This document shows positions 10,801-19,110 of a stretch of DNA of 54,757 nucleotides, piece after piece. A program made the translations under genes and the position numbers. The notes under the pieces were generated by a model, which had not been told where the DNA came from, did no database searches, and saw only the letters and a list, made by a program, of their open reading frames with translations. The DNA lies in the NCBI GenBank assembly GCA_034211175.1, contig JAXHUH010000270.1, positions 1 through 54,757 on the forward strand, in the 5' to 3' direction. Within the stretch, counting starts at the first letter, position 1, and each line of letters begins with the position of its first letter. This stretch comes from JAXHUH01 sp034211175 (lineage in GTDB: Bacteria > Actinomycetota > Acidimicrobiia > Acidimicrobiales > CAIXPF01).

Positions 10801-11443
10801 CCCGCCCGTGATCCGGGACCTCGACCTCGACGTCCCGGCCGGCGGCCGCCTGGCGGTGGTCGGGCCGAGCGGGGCCGGCAAGTCCACGCTCGCCGCCGCC
10901 CTCGTCGGGTTCCTCCCGCCCCGGGACGGCCACTACCGCCTCGGCGGGGTGGAGTCGCTCGATGCCGGGGGCGCCAACGTCCGCCACCGGGTCGTGTGGT
11001 GCGAGCAGACCCCGTGGATCGCGGACGCCACCGTCCGGGACAACCTGCGCATCGCCCGGCCCGACGCGACCGACGACGAGCTGGTCGAGGCGCTGGCCGC
11101 GGTCCGGCTCGGGCCGTGGCTCGAACGGCTGCCCGACGGGCTGTCGACCCCGGTCGGGCGGGGCGGGGACCGGCTCAGCGGGGGAGAGCGCCAGCGGCTG
11201 GCGGTGGCCCGCACCCGCCTCGCCGGCCACGACGTCCTCGTGCTCGACGAGCCGATCGCCCACCTCGACCGTCCCACCGCCGAGCGGCTCCTGGGCGATC
11301 TTCTCGGCACGGCCGGCGGTCGATCGGTCATCCTGATCTCCCACGACCTCGTGCCGGCCGAGCTGACCACGGTGACGCTCGGTGTGGGCGCTCGGGAGGG
11401 GACGGGCGATGGAGGAGCAGGGGTACGCACAGGTGAGCGGTGA
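7859..11443 (+). CDS. cydDC: Fused CydD-CydC ABC transporter (cytochrome bd assembly)
   Basis: A single 1194-residue polypeptide holding both halves of the heterodimeric CydDC exporter, which is required for cytochrome bd maturation and is linked to thiol/haem handling. First half: six-helix membrane domain (~60-350) and ATPase with Walker A GPSGAGKT at 400-407, signature LSGGQLRR and Walker B VVADEPS. A Pro/Thr/Ala-rich linker of ~65 residues joins the second half: membrane domain (~650-950), Walker A GPSGAGKS at 1002-1009, signature LSGGERQR and LVLDEPIAHLD. Both ATP sites look intact. The start is uncertain: GTG 7859 has GGAG just upstream, but GTG 7760 is also in frame. The 3' end overlaps the next gene by 35 nt. 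Confidence 0.92.
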   Translation: MTNPTSEPPAPEAANPAIDGTASDAAADGGAPGRTRVRPIEPSLLRLAPALKAHLVGCGIGSAIVAVAVLTQAEVLADGLARLVAGDGSGLAGLVGALAVIAVVRGAVAGATELLSDRTMREARRSIRTSLLDHAGRLGPDGADRVPPSRITALVTTGLDQLEPYVRGYLPNLTAAAFIPLAAGARILWADWPSAVILLVAVPLIPVFMVLIGQMTESRTRRQWAVLQRLGGHFLDVMAGLPTLRMFGRAEAQIARVRDVTDEYRRATLATLRVAFLSAFALELLATLSVALVAASVGIRLAGGGLDLTTALVVLLLAPECSVPLRRVGAGFHAATAGLDAANDVGDALEVAAPTSGQTAVSGPGTLSLAGVAVARPGRGNVVEAIDLAVAPGTMVALSGPSGAGKTSILQVARQRIDPAAGAIAHGGTPLASMDPDAWNAHVVWLPQRPVAIGATLVEAAIGGAGEVADPAAAAASARGALDRVGLGPWADRDPATLSGGQLRRLDVARAEVAIELTDAGLVVADEPSAHLDDAAAERVVDALARMRAAGAGLLVATHDPRVTAVADDVVTVTPASSSAGAAGPTPADREQPADVVAPTAGPARPPEPLPTEPVPTTTTTATGASTTPAPVDQGSAGAIRRVLALARPVRGRLAAAALVGAAAEACTLGLAGTAAWLIVRAAEEPPILELTVAVTAVRAFGIGKGALRYAERLATHDAGFRVLGELRTAVVARLGRVAPAGLPGWSTGDVVSRVVDDIDRLQDLFVRIGGPAAAAMGAATGAVVIAAFVDPVAGAVLAGVLVAMAFALPGAATAAASRTAGPVLTARAEVAGRVLTYTEAIDAHVAHGTAAAQRSAIEDAARAADEVTARRSRATAITAALGAAAPLVAVIAVAAAVGPATAGLGGPALGVLVLWPLAIVEVLVPLTTTAELVPTVAASAMRVTDLLDLRDPMPEPAAPVTVPARPALRTDRLDVGWPGDPPVIRDLDLDVPAGGRLAVVGPSGAGKSTLAAALVGFLPPRDGHYRLGGVESLDAGGANVRHRVVWCEQTPWIADATVRDNLRIARPDATDDELVEALAAVRLGPWLERLPDGLSTPVGRGGDRLSGGERQRLAVARTRLAGHDVLVLDEPIAHLDRPTAERLLGDLLGTAGGRSVILISHDLVPAELTTVTLGVGAREGTGDGGAGVRTGER

Positions 11444-13526
11444 CGATGCGAGCGACCGCAACGCCGGACGACCGACGTCGCCGCGGGACCGGCCGCCGCC
11501 CGCCGAGCTCCTCGGGACACCCCCGGGGGTCATCGAACGAACCCGTCTGGTCGGTGCGGCCATCGAGGGGCGCCTGCCGCTGACCCACGTGCAGCTGCGC
11601 GACGACCCGAGCGGCCACCTGTTCGGGATGACCCAGAACGTCGGGATGGGCTGGGCGCCCGAACGGGCCGGCGACGCCCAGTACCTGATCCTCAGCACCC
11701 AGGGCGGGCTCCGGGCCCCCGACGGCACGCCGCTCGCGCTCGGCTACCACACCGGCCACTGGGAGGTCGGGCTCCTGGTCGCCGAGGCCGCGGCCGCGTT
11801 CCGGGCCCGGGACGCCGTGCCGTTCGCCGCCGCGGTCACCGACCCGTGCGACGGGCGCTCCCAGGGCACGACGGCGATGTTCGACAGCCTCCCGTACCGC
11901 AACGACGCCGCCGTCGTCATGCGCCGCCTCGCCCGCTCGCTGCCGCTGCGGCGCGGTGTGCTCGGCGTCGCCACCTGTGACAAGGGCCTCCCGGCGATGA
12001 CCGCGGCGCTCGCCGGGCTCGGCGACCTCCCGGCGGTCATCGTCCCCGGCGGCGTGACGCTGCCCCCGCCCCATGGCGAGGACGCCGGCACCGTGCAGAC
12101 GATCGGTGCCCGCCACGCCCACGGCCAGTTGTCGGTGGCCGAGGCGTCCGAGCTGGGCTGCCGGGCCTGCGCGTCACCCGGCGGCGGATGCCAGTTCCTC
12201 GGCACCGCGGCGAGCGCCCAGGTGGTCGCGGAAGCGCTCGGGCTGGCCCTGCCCCACACGGCGCTGGCCCCGTCGGGCGAGGACGTGTGGCTCGACGCGG
12301 CACGGCGCTCGGCCGACGCGCTCGTGCACCTCGACGCCACCGGCACGACGACGGCCGACATCGTGACCGACGACGCGGTCCGCAACGCCCTCGTCGTCCA
12401 CGCCGCGTTCGGCGGCTCGACCAACCTCCTGCTCCACCTACCCGCGGTCGCCGCCGCGGCCGGCCTGGCCGTCCCGACGGTCGACGACTGGCGCGAGGCG
12501 AACCGGGCGACGCCCCGGCTGGTCGACGCCCTCCCCAACGGGCCCCGCCACCACCCGACCGTCCAGGTGTTCATGGCCGGCGCCGTGCCCGAGGTCGCCC
12601 TCCACCTGCGGCGGCTCGGCGTGCTCGAGCTCGACGCCCTCACCGTCTCGGGACGCACGATCGGCGAGCAGCTCGACTGGTGGGAGGGCAGCGACCGGCG
12701 CCGTGAGGCGCGGGCGCGGCTCGCGGCCCACGGCGTCGACCCCGATGACGTCGTCCTCAGCCCGGACGCCGCGCGCCGCGCCGGCATGACCGCCACGTTC
12801 GTGTTCCCGGTGGGCAACCTCGCCCCGGAGGGGGCGGTCGTGAAGGCGACGGCCATCGACCCGTCGGTCGTCGACGACGACGGCGTCTACCGCCACGAGG
12901 GCCCGGCGCGGGTGTTCGCCAGCGAGGGCGCGGCGATCGCCGCCATCAAGGGCACGAGCTCGCCGCCGGTGCGCGCCGGGGACGTCGTCGTCATGGCCGG
13001 CATCGGCCCCCTGGGTACCGGGATGGAGGAGACCTACCAGGTCACCTCGGCGCTGAAGTTCGTGCCGTTCGGCAAGGAGGTGGCGGTCGTGACCGACGGC
13101 CGGTTCTCGGGTGTCTCGACCGGGCCGTGCATCGGCCACGTCGGGCCGGAGGCCCTGGCCGGCGGCCCGATCGGGCGGCTGCGCGACGGCGACCGGGTCG
13201 CCATTCGGATCGACCGCAACTGCCTCGCGGGCCGGGTCGACCTCGTCGCCACCGCCGACGGCCCGCTCGATGCGGACGAGGCGGCGGCCGTGCTCGCCCG
13301 GCGTGGTCCCCACCCCGACCTGGCGCCCGACGCCCGCCTGCCCGACGACACCCGGCTGTGGGCCGCGCTCCAGGCGGCCAGCGGGGGCACGTGGCGAGGC
13401 TGCACCTACGACGTCGACCGCATCGTCGAGCTCCTCGACGCCGGACGACGCGCCCTGGACACCTCGCCGCCGGACGACGCGCGCCCGATCGCCGTGACCG
13501 ACGCCGGTGTGACGGAGACACCGTGA
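11409..13526 (+). CDS. YjhG/YagF-family sugar-acid dehydratase (D-xylonate dehydratase-like)
   Basis: A 705-residue member of the IlvD/Edd superfamily. Blocks such as GDLFGMT-like, DPCDGRSQGTTAMFDSLPYRND, ATCDKGLPA, CRACASPGGGCQFLGTA and GTGMEETYQVTSALK match E. coli YjhG/YagF from memory, rather than IlvD. Probable Fe-S ligands are C147, C190 and C261. The family dehydrates D-xylonate or related aldonates to 2-keto-3-deoxy acids. The ATG at 11409 has GGGAGGGG at good spacing and lies inside the 3' end of cydDC; a GTG at 11382 is also in frame. The N-terminal ~35 residues are an extra polar tail. The next gene overlaps it by GTGA, so dehydratase and SDR are probably coupled. A sugar-acid gene joined to a respiratory operon is unusual. 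Confidence 0.88.
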   Translation: MEEQGYAQVSGDDASDRNAGRPTSPRDRPPPAELLGTPPGVIERTRLVGAAIEGRLPLTHVQLRDDPSGHLFGMTQNVGMGWAPERAGDAQYLILSTQGGLRAPDGTPLALGYHTGHWEVGLLVAEAAAAFRARDAVPFAAAVTDPCDGRSQGTTAMFDSLPYRNDAAVVMRRLARSLPLRRGVLGVATCDKGLPAMTAALAGLGDLPAVIVPGGVTLPPPHGEDAGTVQTIGARHAHGQLSVAEASELGCRACASPGGGCQFLGTAASAQVVAEALGLALPHTALAPSGEDVWLDAARRSADALVHLDATGTTTADIVTDDAVRNALVVHAAFGGSTNLLLHLPAVAAAAGLAVPTVDDWREANRATPRLVDALPNGPRHHPTVQVFMAGAVPEVALHLRRLGVLELDALTVSGRTIGEQLDWWEGSDRRREARARLAAHGVDPDDVVLSPDAARRAGMTATFVFPVGNLAPEGAVVKATAIDPSVVDDDGVYRHEGPARVFASEGAAIAAIKGTSSPPVRAGDVVVMAGIGPLGTGMEETYQVTSALKFVPFGKEVAVVTDGRFSGVSTGPCIGHVGPEALAGGPIGRLRDGDRVAIRIDRNCLAGRVDLVATADGPLDADEAAAVLARRGPHPDLAPDARLPDDTRLWAALQAASGGTWRGCTYDVDRIVELLDAGRRALDTSPPDDARPIAVTDAGVTETP

Positions 13527-14293
13527 CCGACACCGGAGCAGCGGCGCGGCGGGTGGTGCTGGTCACCGGGGCCGGCACGGGGATCGGCCGGGCGCTGTGT
13601 GGCGCGTTCGCCGACGACGGCGCGCTGGTCGTCGCCAACGACGTCGACCCCGACGCCGCCGCGGCGACGGCCGCCGCACTGGGGACGTCCGCGGTCGCCG
13701 AGGTCGCGGACGTCGCCGACGTGACCGCCGTGCGGGCGATGGTCGACCGCATCGTCGCCGACCACGGCCGCCTCGACGTCGCCGTCGCCAACGCCGGCGT
13801 CACCCACTTCGGCGCCTTCCTCGACACCGAGCCCGCGGACGTCGACCGCCTGCTCGCCGTGAACGTGCGGGGCGGCTACTTCACCGCGCAGGCCGCGGCC
13901 CGGGCCATGGTCGCCCGCGGCGAAGGGGGACGGATCCTGCTGCTGTCGTCGGTCACCGGGATCCAGGCCATGCGCGGGCTCAGCGCCTACGGGGCGACCA
14001 AGGCCGCGCTCCGCCAGCTCGCCCGCACCCTGGCGCTCGAGCTCGGTCCCCACGGGATCACCGTCAACGCCATCGCGCCCGGCGCGACCCTCACCGAGCG
14101 AACCCGACGGGAGCAGCCCGACTACGAGGGCGCCTGGGCCGCGGTCGCCCCGACCGGGCGGGTCGCCACCGTCGAGGACATCGCCGCGGCCGCCCGGTAC
14201 CTCGCCTCCGGAGGCGCGGCCCACGTCACCGGCCAGACCCTGGTCATCGACGGCGGCTGGACGGCCACCTCCCAGGTCCCCGACGGGTACTGA
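13523..14293 (+). CDS. Short-chain dehydrogenase/reductase
   Basis: A 256-residue classical SDR. The Rossmann loop is TGAGTGIG at 15-22, NAG at 90-92, and the catalytic S143, Y156 and K160 (YGATK) are present. D40 at the end of the second beta strand favours NAD(H). The GTG start overlaps the dehydratase stop (GTGA), and GGAG lies upstream in the dehydratase 3' end, so the two are translationally coupled. A likely role is oxidation of a sugar, lactone-forming aldose or 2-keto-3-deoxy intermediate in a non-phosphorylative aldonate route; substrate is inference. Confidence 0.88.
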   Translation: MTDTGAAARRVVLVTGAGTGIGRALCGAFADDGALVVANDVDPDAAAATAAALGTSAVAEVADVADVTAVRAMVDRIVADHGRLDVAVANAGVTHFGAFLDTEPADVDRLLAVNVRGGYFTAQAAARAMVARGEGGRILLLSSVTGIQAMRGLSAYGATKAALRQLARTLALELGPHGITVNAIAPGATLTERTRREQPDYEGAWAAVAPTGRVATVEDIAAAARYLASGGAAHVTGQTLVIDGGWTATSQVPDGY

Positions 14294-14459
14294 GGCGGAT
14301 CGCGGGCACACGACACAACGGCAGCGCGTCTTCCTGACATCTCGTGAGCAGGAGGGCTCGCAGACGTGCGCGGCGCTGTGTCGCCCGTCTACCGTCGGCA
14401 CAGGCGGCGGTCAGACCGGCCCACCGGGTACCGCCGTCGGCCACCGGCGAGGAGACGAC

Positions 14460-16493
14460 ATGAGCGACGATCCGCAGTCAACGGCCCCGGCCCACCAGAT
14501 CATCGGCGACGACGGCCAGCCCAGCCGCGATCGGCCGTGGATCATCCGGACGTACGCGGGCCACTCCAGCCCCAAGGCGTCCAACGAGCTGTACCGGTCG
14601 AACCTCGCCGCCGGCCAGACCGGCCTGTCGATCGCCTTCGACCTCGCCACGCAGTGCGGCTACGACTCCGACGACGACATCGCCCGGCCCGAGGTCGGCA
14701 AGGTCGGCGTGCCCATCAACTCGATCGACGACATGGCCGTGCTGTTCGACGGGATCCCGATCGAGCAGATGAACACGTCGATGACGATCAACGGCACGGC
14801 GATGTGGCTGCTGGCCATGTACATCGGCCTGGCCCGCGAGCGGGGCGTCGACGAGGCCGAGCTCACCGGGACCACCCAGAACGACCTGGTCAAGGAGTAC
14901 CTGGCCCGGGGCACCTACATCTTCCCGCCCGACGCGAGCATGCGCCTCGTCGCCGAGATGTACGAGTACTGCCTCGACAACATCCCGAAGTGGAACGCGT
15001 CGAACATCTGCTCGTACCACCTCCAGGAGGCGGGGGCGACGCCGACCCAGGAGCTGGCCTACGCCCTGGTGAACGCGATCGGGCTCCTCGACCTGCTGCG
15101 CGAGCGCGGCCGCTTCGACGACGACCAGTTCGAGCGGGCCGTCGGCCGCATCAGCTTCTTCGTGAACGCGGGCATCCGCTTCGTCGAGGAGATGTGCAAG
15201 ATGCGGGCGTTCGGCGAGCTGTGGGACGAGATCACCCGCGACCGCTACGGCGTCACCAACGAGCGCTACCGGCGGTTCCGCTACGGCGTCCAGGTGAACT
15301 CACTCGGCCTCACCGAGCAGCAGCCGGAGAACAACGCGTGGCGCATCCTCATCGAGGCGCTCGGCGTGACCCTCAGCCGCGACGCCCGTTGCCGGGCGCT
15401 GCAGCTGCCGGCGTGGAACGAGGCGCTGTCGTTGCCCCGCCCGTGGGACCAGCAGTGGTCGCTGCGACTCCAGCAGATCCTCGCCTACGAGACCGACCTG
15501 CTCGAGTACCCCGACCTGTTCGAGGGCAGCGTGGTCGTCGAGTCCAAGGTCGCCGAGCTGAAGGAGCAGGCCCGGGGCGAGATCGACCGGATCCTGTCGG
15601 TCGGCGGTGTGATCCCGGCCCTCGAGAACGGCCTGATGAAGACGGCCCTGGTGCGTTCGATGTCGGAGCGCATCAGCTCGATCAACGCCGGTGAGCGCGT
15701 GGTCGTCGGGCTCAACCGCTGGACGGAGGGCACCCCGTCGCCGCTGCTCGGCGGCGAGGACGGCGGCCTGTTCGCGGTCGACGAGCGGGCCAGCCGCGAC
15801 GCGGTCGAGTCGCTCGAGGCCACCCGGGCCCGGCGGGACCCCGAGCGCGTCGCCGCGGCGCTGGCCCGCCTGAAGGAGGCGGCCTCCGGCGACGAGAGCC
15901 TCATGGAGCCCTCGATCGAATGCGCCCTCGCCCGGGTGACGACCGGGGAGTGGGCCGGTGCCCTGCGCGAGGTGTTCGGCGAGTACCGCCCGGCGACCGG
16001 GGTCGACGGCCAGCGCCTCGACCTCGACCCCGAGCGCCTCGACACCCTCCGCGGGCGGCTCGACCGTCTCGCCGATTCGCTCGGCCACCGTCCCCGGGTG
16101 GTGGTCGGCAAGCCGGGCCTCGACGGCCACTCGAACGGCGCGGAGATCATCGCCGTCGCGGCCCGCCACGTCGGCTTCGACGTCGTGTACTCCGGCATCC
16201 GCCTCAGCGCCGCCGAGATCGCCGAGTCGGCCATCGAGGAGGGCGCCGACCTGATCGGCGCGTCGGTGCTCAGCGGGTCCCACGTCGAGCTGGCCCAGCG
16301 CCTGATGGACGAGCTCGCGGCCCACGGCGACGCCGGGCGGATCCCGGCCGTGCTCGGCGGGATCGTTCCCCGCGCCGACATCGAGAAGCTCACCTCGCTC
16401 GGCATCGAGCGGGTCTACACCCCGTCGGACTACGACCTGATCGACATCATGGAGTCGTTCGTCGACGTCATCGCCGAGCGCGCCGGGCGGTGA
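14460..16493 (+). CDS. meaA: MeaA-type (ethylmalonyl-CoA) mutase
   Basis: A 677-residue single-chain adenosylcobalamin acyl-CoA mutase. Residues 1-~530 form the TIM barrel with RTYAGHSSPKASNELYRSNL, NTSMTINGTA and CSYHLQEAGATP; the C-terminal B12 domain carries the base-off motif G-L-D-G-H-S-N-G (D555, H557, G560). HSNG instead of HDRG, and the block QVNSLGLTEQQPENN, point to the MeaA/ethylmalonyl-CoA mutase subfamily rather than methylmalonyl-CoA mutase. The family rearranges (2R)-ethylmalonyl-CoA to methylsuccinyl-CoA in acetyl-CoA assimilation. A GAGGAG ribosome site precedes the ATG. The next gene, its GTPase chaperone, overlaps by GTGA. No crotonyl-CoA carboxylase/reductase is in this window, so the full pathway is not shown. 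Confidence 0.9.
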   Translation: MSDDPQSTAPAHQIIGDDGQPSRDRPWIIRTYAGHSSPKASNELYRSNLAAGQTGLSIAFDLATQCGYDSDDDIARPEVGKVGVPINSIDDMAVLFDGIPIEQMNTSMTINGTAMWLLAMYIGLARERGVDEAELTGTTQNDLVKEYLARGTYIFPPDASMRLVAEMYEYCLDNIPKWNASNICSYHLQEAGATPTQELAYALVNAIGLLDLLRERGRFDDDQFERAVGRISFFVNAGIRFVEEMCKMRAFGELWDEITRDRYGVTNERYRRFRYGVQVNSLGLTEQQPENNAWRILIEALGVTLSRDARCRALQLPAWNEALSLPRPWDQQWSLRLQQILAYETDLLEYPDLFEGSVVVESKVAELKEQARGEIDRILSVGGVIPALENGLMKTALVRSMSERISSINAGERVVVGLNRWTEGTPSPLLGGEDGGLFAVDERASRDAVESLEATRARRDPERVAAALARLKEAASGDESLMEPSIECALARVTTGEWAGALREVFGEYRPATGVDGQRLDLDPERLDTLRGRLDRLADSLGHRPRVVVGKPGLDGHSNGAEIIAVAARHVGFDVVYSGIRLSAAEIAESAIEEGADLIGASVLSGSHVELAQRLMDELAAHGDAGRIPAVLGGIVPRADIEKLTSLGIERVYTPSDYDLIDIMESFVDVIAERAGR

Positions 16494-17500
16494 CCCGACC
16501 CGACCCGGACCCCGACCCCGAGCGCCACCACGATCACGTCGCCGGGCTCGACGACCTCGTCGACCGGGCGCTGCGGCGCGACAAGGGCGCGGTCGCCACG
16601 CTGCTCGGCCGGTTCGAGGACCGCCGCCCGGAGATGGCCGCCAGCCGCGCCGACGCGCTCGCCGCGATCGAACGCCGGCGGGGGCCCCGTGCGCCCGCGC
16701 CCGTGGTCGGCATCACCGGTACACCGGGGTCGGGCAAGTCGTCGCTCGTGTCCCGCATCGGCCGCCGCCTGATCGAGGAGCGGCCGGAGCTGTCCCTCGC
16801 GGTCGTGGCGGTCGACCCGTCGAGCCACGTGTCCGGGGGCGCGTTGCTCGGGGACCGCACCCGGATGCGCTTCCCCCGCGGCGAGCCCCGCCTGTTCTTC
16901 CGGAGCCAGGCGTCGGACACCCAGCTCGGCGGTCTCGGCCCGGCCACCTACCAGGCGTGCCGCCTGCTCACCGAGCTGTTCGACCTCGTCGTGGTCGAGA
17001 CCGTGGGCATCGGCCAGAGCGAGGTCGACGTGCGCCACCTCGCCGATCGGGTCTACCTCGTGCTCTCGCCGCTCGGCGGCGACGAGGTCCAGTTCCTCAA
17101 GGCCGGCATCATCGAGGTGCCCCACGCGTTCGTGCTCAACAAGTGCGACGAGCCGACGGCCGAGCGCAGCTACCAGCAGCTGCGCTCGAGCCTGTGGCTC
17201 GCGCGACCGTTCGACGGCGACGACGTGGTGATCCACCGCACCAGCGCCCGCACCGGCGCGGGCGTCGACGAGCTGGTCGACGACGTGCTCCTGCTGGTCA
17301 CGTCGGGCTCGCCGTCCGACCCGGACGCCCGGACGACCTACTTCTACGGGCGCTGGGTCGAGGACGAGTGGGGCCGCCGGGGCGTCGTGCACCTGCACGC
17401 CGCCCTCGGTGGCGCCTCGGCGCACCTGGCCGCGTCGGGCGGCTTCGAGGCCGCCCAACAGGCCTTCGACCGCTCCTTCGTGGAGACGCTCGGCTCCTGA
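16490..17500 (+). CDS. meaB: MeaB/ArgK-type GTPase chaperone of B12 mutase
   Basis: A 336-residue G3E-family GTPase that protects and reloads adenosylcobalamin in acyl-CoA mutases. Walker A GTPGSGKS is at 77-84, the Mg/switch segment is VVETVGIGQSEVD, and the base-specificity motif is NKCD. The N terminus is an Asp/His/Pro-rich tail, and the C-terminal ~70 residues form the family's helical dimerisation arm. The GTG start overlaps the meaA stop (GTGA), so the mutase and its chaperone are co-translated. It is convergent with the EAL gene. Confidence 0.93.
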   Translation: MTRPDPDPDPERHHDHVAGLDDLVDRALRRDKGAVATLLGRFEDRRPEMAASRADALAAIERRRGPRAPAPVVGITGTPGSGKSSLVSRIGRRLIEERPELSLAVVAVDPSSHVSGGALLGDRTRMRFPRGEPRLFFRSQASDTQLGGLGPATYQACRLLTELFDLVVVETVGIGQSEVDVRHLADRVYLVLSPLGGDEVQFLKAGIIEVPHAFVLNKCDEPTAERSYQQLRSSLWLARPFDGDDVVIHRTSARTGAGVDELVDDVLLLVTSGSPSDPDARTTYFYGRWVEDEWGRRGVVHLHAALGGASAHLAASGGFEAAQQAFDRSFVETLGS

Positions 17501-17519
17501 CCCGGGCGGACCGCCGGGC

Positions 17520-17535
17520 CCCGCCGAGCGGCGGG
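17520..17535. terminator. Hairpin between convergent meaB and EAL genes
   Basis: cccgcc-gagc-ggcggg: 6-bp GC stem with a 4-nt loop, 20 nt after the meaB stop and directly at the 3' end of the opposite gene. A second imperfect ggcgg/ccgcc fold lies just before it (17501-17518). Confidence 0.45.
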
Positions 17536-17536
17536 T

Positions 17537-18685
17537 TCAGTCGTCCACCTCGGTCGCCAGGTGGGCCAGCAGACGGGCAACGGCCACGGTGCCGATGTAG
17601 CGACCGGCGTTGTCGGTCACGATCGCCGGGTTCGTCGTGTCCGGCGGTCGCCGGGTGCTGATGCGGCGGGCGAGCTCCGCCGGCGTCGTGTGCACGTTGA
17701 CCCGCAACGGCTGGATCAGATCCGCCCGCAACGCGGTGTGCGGCGTCAGCAGGCCGAGCGGACGTCGTTGGCGGTCGATGAGCACGAGCAGTGGTCGCGC
17801 CTCCACGAGTTGCTCCAGCGCGGCCACACCTTCGTCGGCGTACGCCCACGGGGTCGGTTCGGCCAGCGCGCACAGCGCCGGGCGCTCGTCCGCCTCGTCG
17901 CCGCCGAGCACCGACGAGACGCCGTCGGCCAGTTCGGCCCACGGTTCGCCCGGCCGCCCCAGGAAGTGGCCCTGGGCCAGCGGGACGCCGAGGTCGGCCA
18001 GGCGGCGCGCCTCACCGGCGGTCTCGACGCCCTCGGCCAACAGCCAGGCGTCGAGGTGGCTGGCGAGCACGCCGAGGGTCTCGACGAGCGCGACCCGGGC
18101 CTGGTCCTCGTCGATCCGGTGGACCAACGATCGATCGAGCTTCAGCAGCGCCGGACGCAGGTTGAGGATCGTCTCGAGGCCCGAGTAGCCGGAGCCGGCA
18201 TCGTCGACCGCCACGAGCGCGCCGGCGCCGCGGAGCCGGTCGAGCGCCGGCTCGAGCGTGGTCGGATCGTCGATCCGCCGGTGCTCGGTCAGCTCGACGA
18301 TCAGGCCGCGCAGGTCGGCCTGCTCGGCGAAGAGGCGGTTCACCGACGGGGCCAGCAGTGACTCCGGCTCGACGTTGACCGCGAGGAAGCAGTTCCGGGG
18401 AAGGTCCGATCGGTGGGCCAGCGCGGCACGCAACGTGACGAGGTCGAGCTCGGCCGCCAGGCCGCGCAGGGCCGCCGCGGCGAACCAGTGATCGGGCCGC
18501 AGGCCGGGGACGAGGTCGAATCGGGCAAGGGCCTCGAACCCGGTGATGACCCGGCGGTGCATGTCGACGATCGGTTGGTAGACGCTGCGGACCCCTTCGC
18601 CGGAGAGCGCCCGGTGGAGCAGCTCGTCCCACACGGGGCACCGCGGATCGATCGACGCGGGGGCGTCGACGACCTGCTCAGTCAA
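17537..18685 (-). CDS. EAL-domain c-di-GMP phosphodiesterase with C-terminal CBS-like region
   Basis: A 382-residue cytosolic protein. The EAL domain (~15-255) keeps the usual catalytic set: E51 in FEALARF, N104, E131 in VELTEH, D161-D162 in DDAGSGYSGL, K182 in KLDR, E221 in AEGVET and Q238 before GHFLGRP. It should therefore hydrolyse c-di-GMP to pGpG. Residues ~275-380 look like a degenerate CBS pair that could bind a nucleotide; I am less sure of this. The start is TTG at 18685, which overlaps the stop of the upstream DUF1059 gene by 8 nt, implying translational coupling. Confidence 0.9.
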   Translation of the reverse strand: MTEQVVDAPASIDPRCPVWDELLHRALSGEGVRSVYQPIVDMHRRVITGFEALARFDLVPGLRPDHWFAAAALRGLAAELDLVTLRAALAHRSDLPRNCFLAVNVEPESLLAPSVNRLFAEQADLRGLIVELTEHRRIDDPTTLEPALDRLRGAGALVAVDDAGSGYSGLETILNLRPALLKLDRSLVHRIDEDQARVALVETLGVLASHLDAWLLAEGVETAGEARRLADLGVPLAQGHFLGRPGEPWAELADGVSSVLGGDEADERPALCALAEPTPWAYADEGVAALEQLVEARPLLVLIDRQRRPLGLLTPHTALRADLIQPLRVNVHTTPAELARRISTRRPPDTTNPAIVTDNAGRYIGTVAVARLLAHLATEVDD

Positions 18686-18851
18686 CGTCCCTGGTGTTCG
18701 AGCGCACGTGGTCGACCACCGACGAGAAGTCCGTCACCCCGTGAACGCTGCGAGCGTGGCGCGCGACCTGGGACATGAGGTCCTCCTCGGTCGTGCACAC
18801 CCAGCTCGCGTCGCAGCCGGGCACGACGTCACCACACGCGAACTTCTTCAT
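18678..18851 (-). CDS. DUF1059 small protein
   Basis: A 57-residue protein beginning MKKFACGDVVPGC and containing the H-A-R-x-V-H-G block typical of DUF1059. C6 and C13 with the two histidines could form a small metal or redox site, but the function of the family is unknown. A very strong GGGGAGGAG precedes the ATG at 18851; a longer in-frame start at 18899 lacks a ribosome site. It is the first gene of a two-gene unit with the EAL protein. Confidence 0.85.
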   Translation of the reverse strand: MKKFACGDVVPGCDASWVCTTEEDLMSQVARHARSVHGVTDFSSVVDHVRSNTRDVD

Positions 18852-19110
18852 GTCGTCTCCTCCCCGTCGCGCCGGCCCGCGATGATCGGCCGCGCGCATC
18901 GTTGACCCGTTCCCATCGACGGGGCCTCACCGAAGATGAGGACGCCGGGCAGAGGAGTTGCCGCGAAGTTGGCCGACCAGCCAATCAGCCCGACACGTCG
19001 CCCCAACCATCTGTACAGGGCCGGAGAGGCACAGCTCACGGCTCGGGGCTGCGAGCGCCGTCCGCAGGTCGGCTCGGTCTCGGGACGACCCGCAGAGGTC
19101 TTGCGGATGT

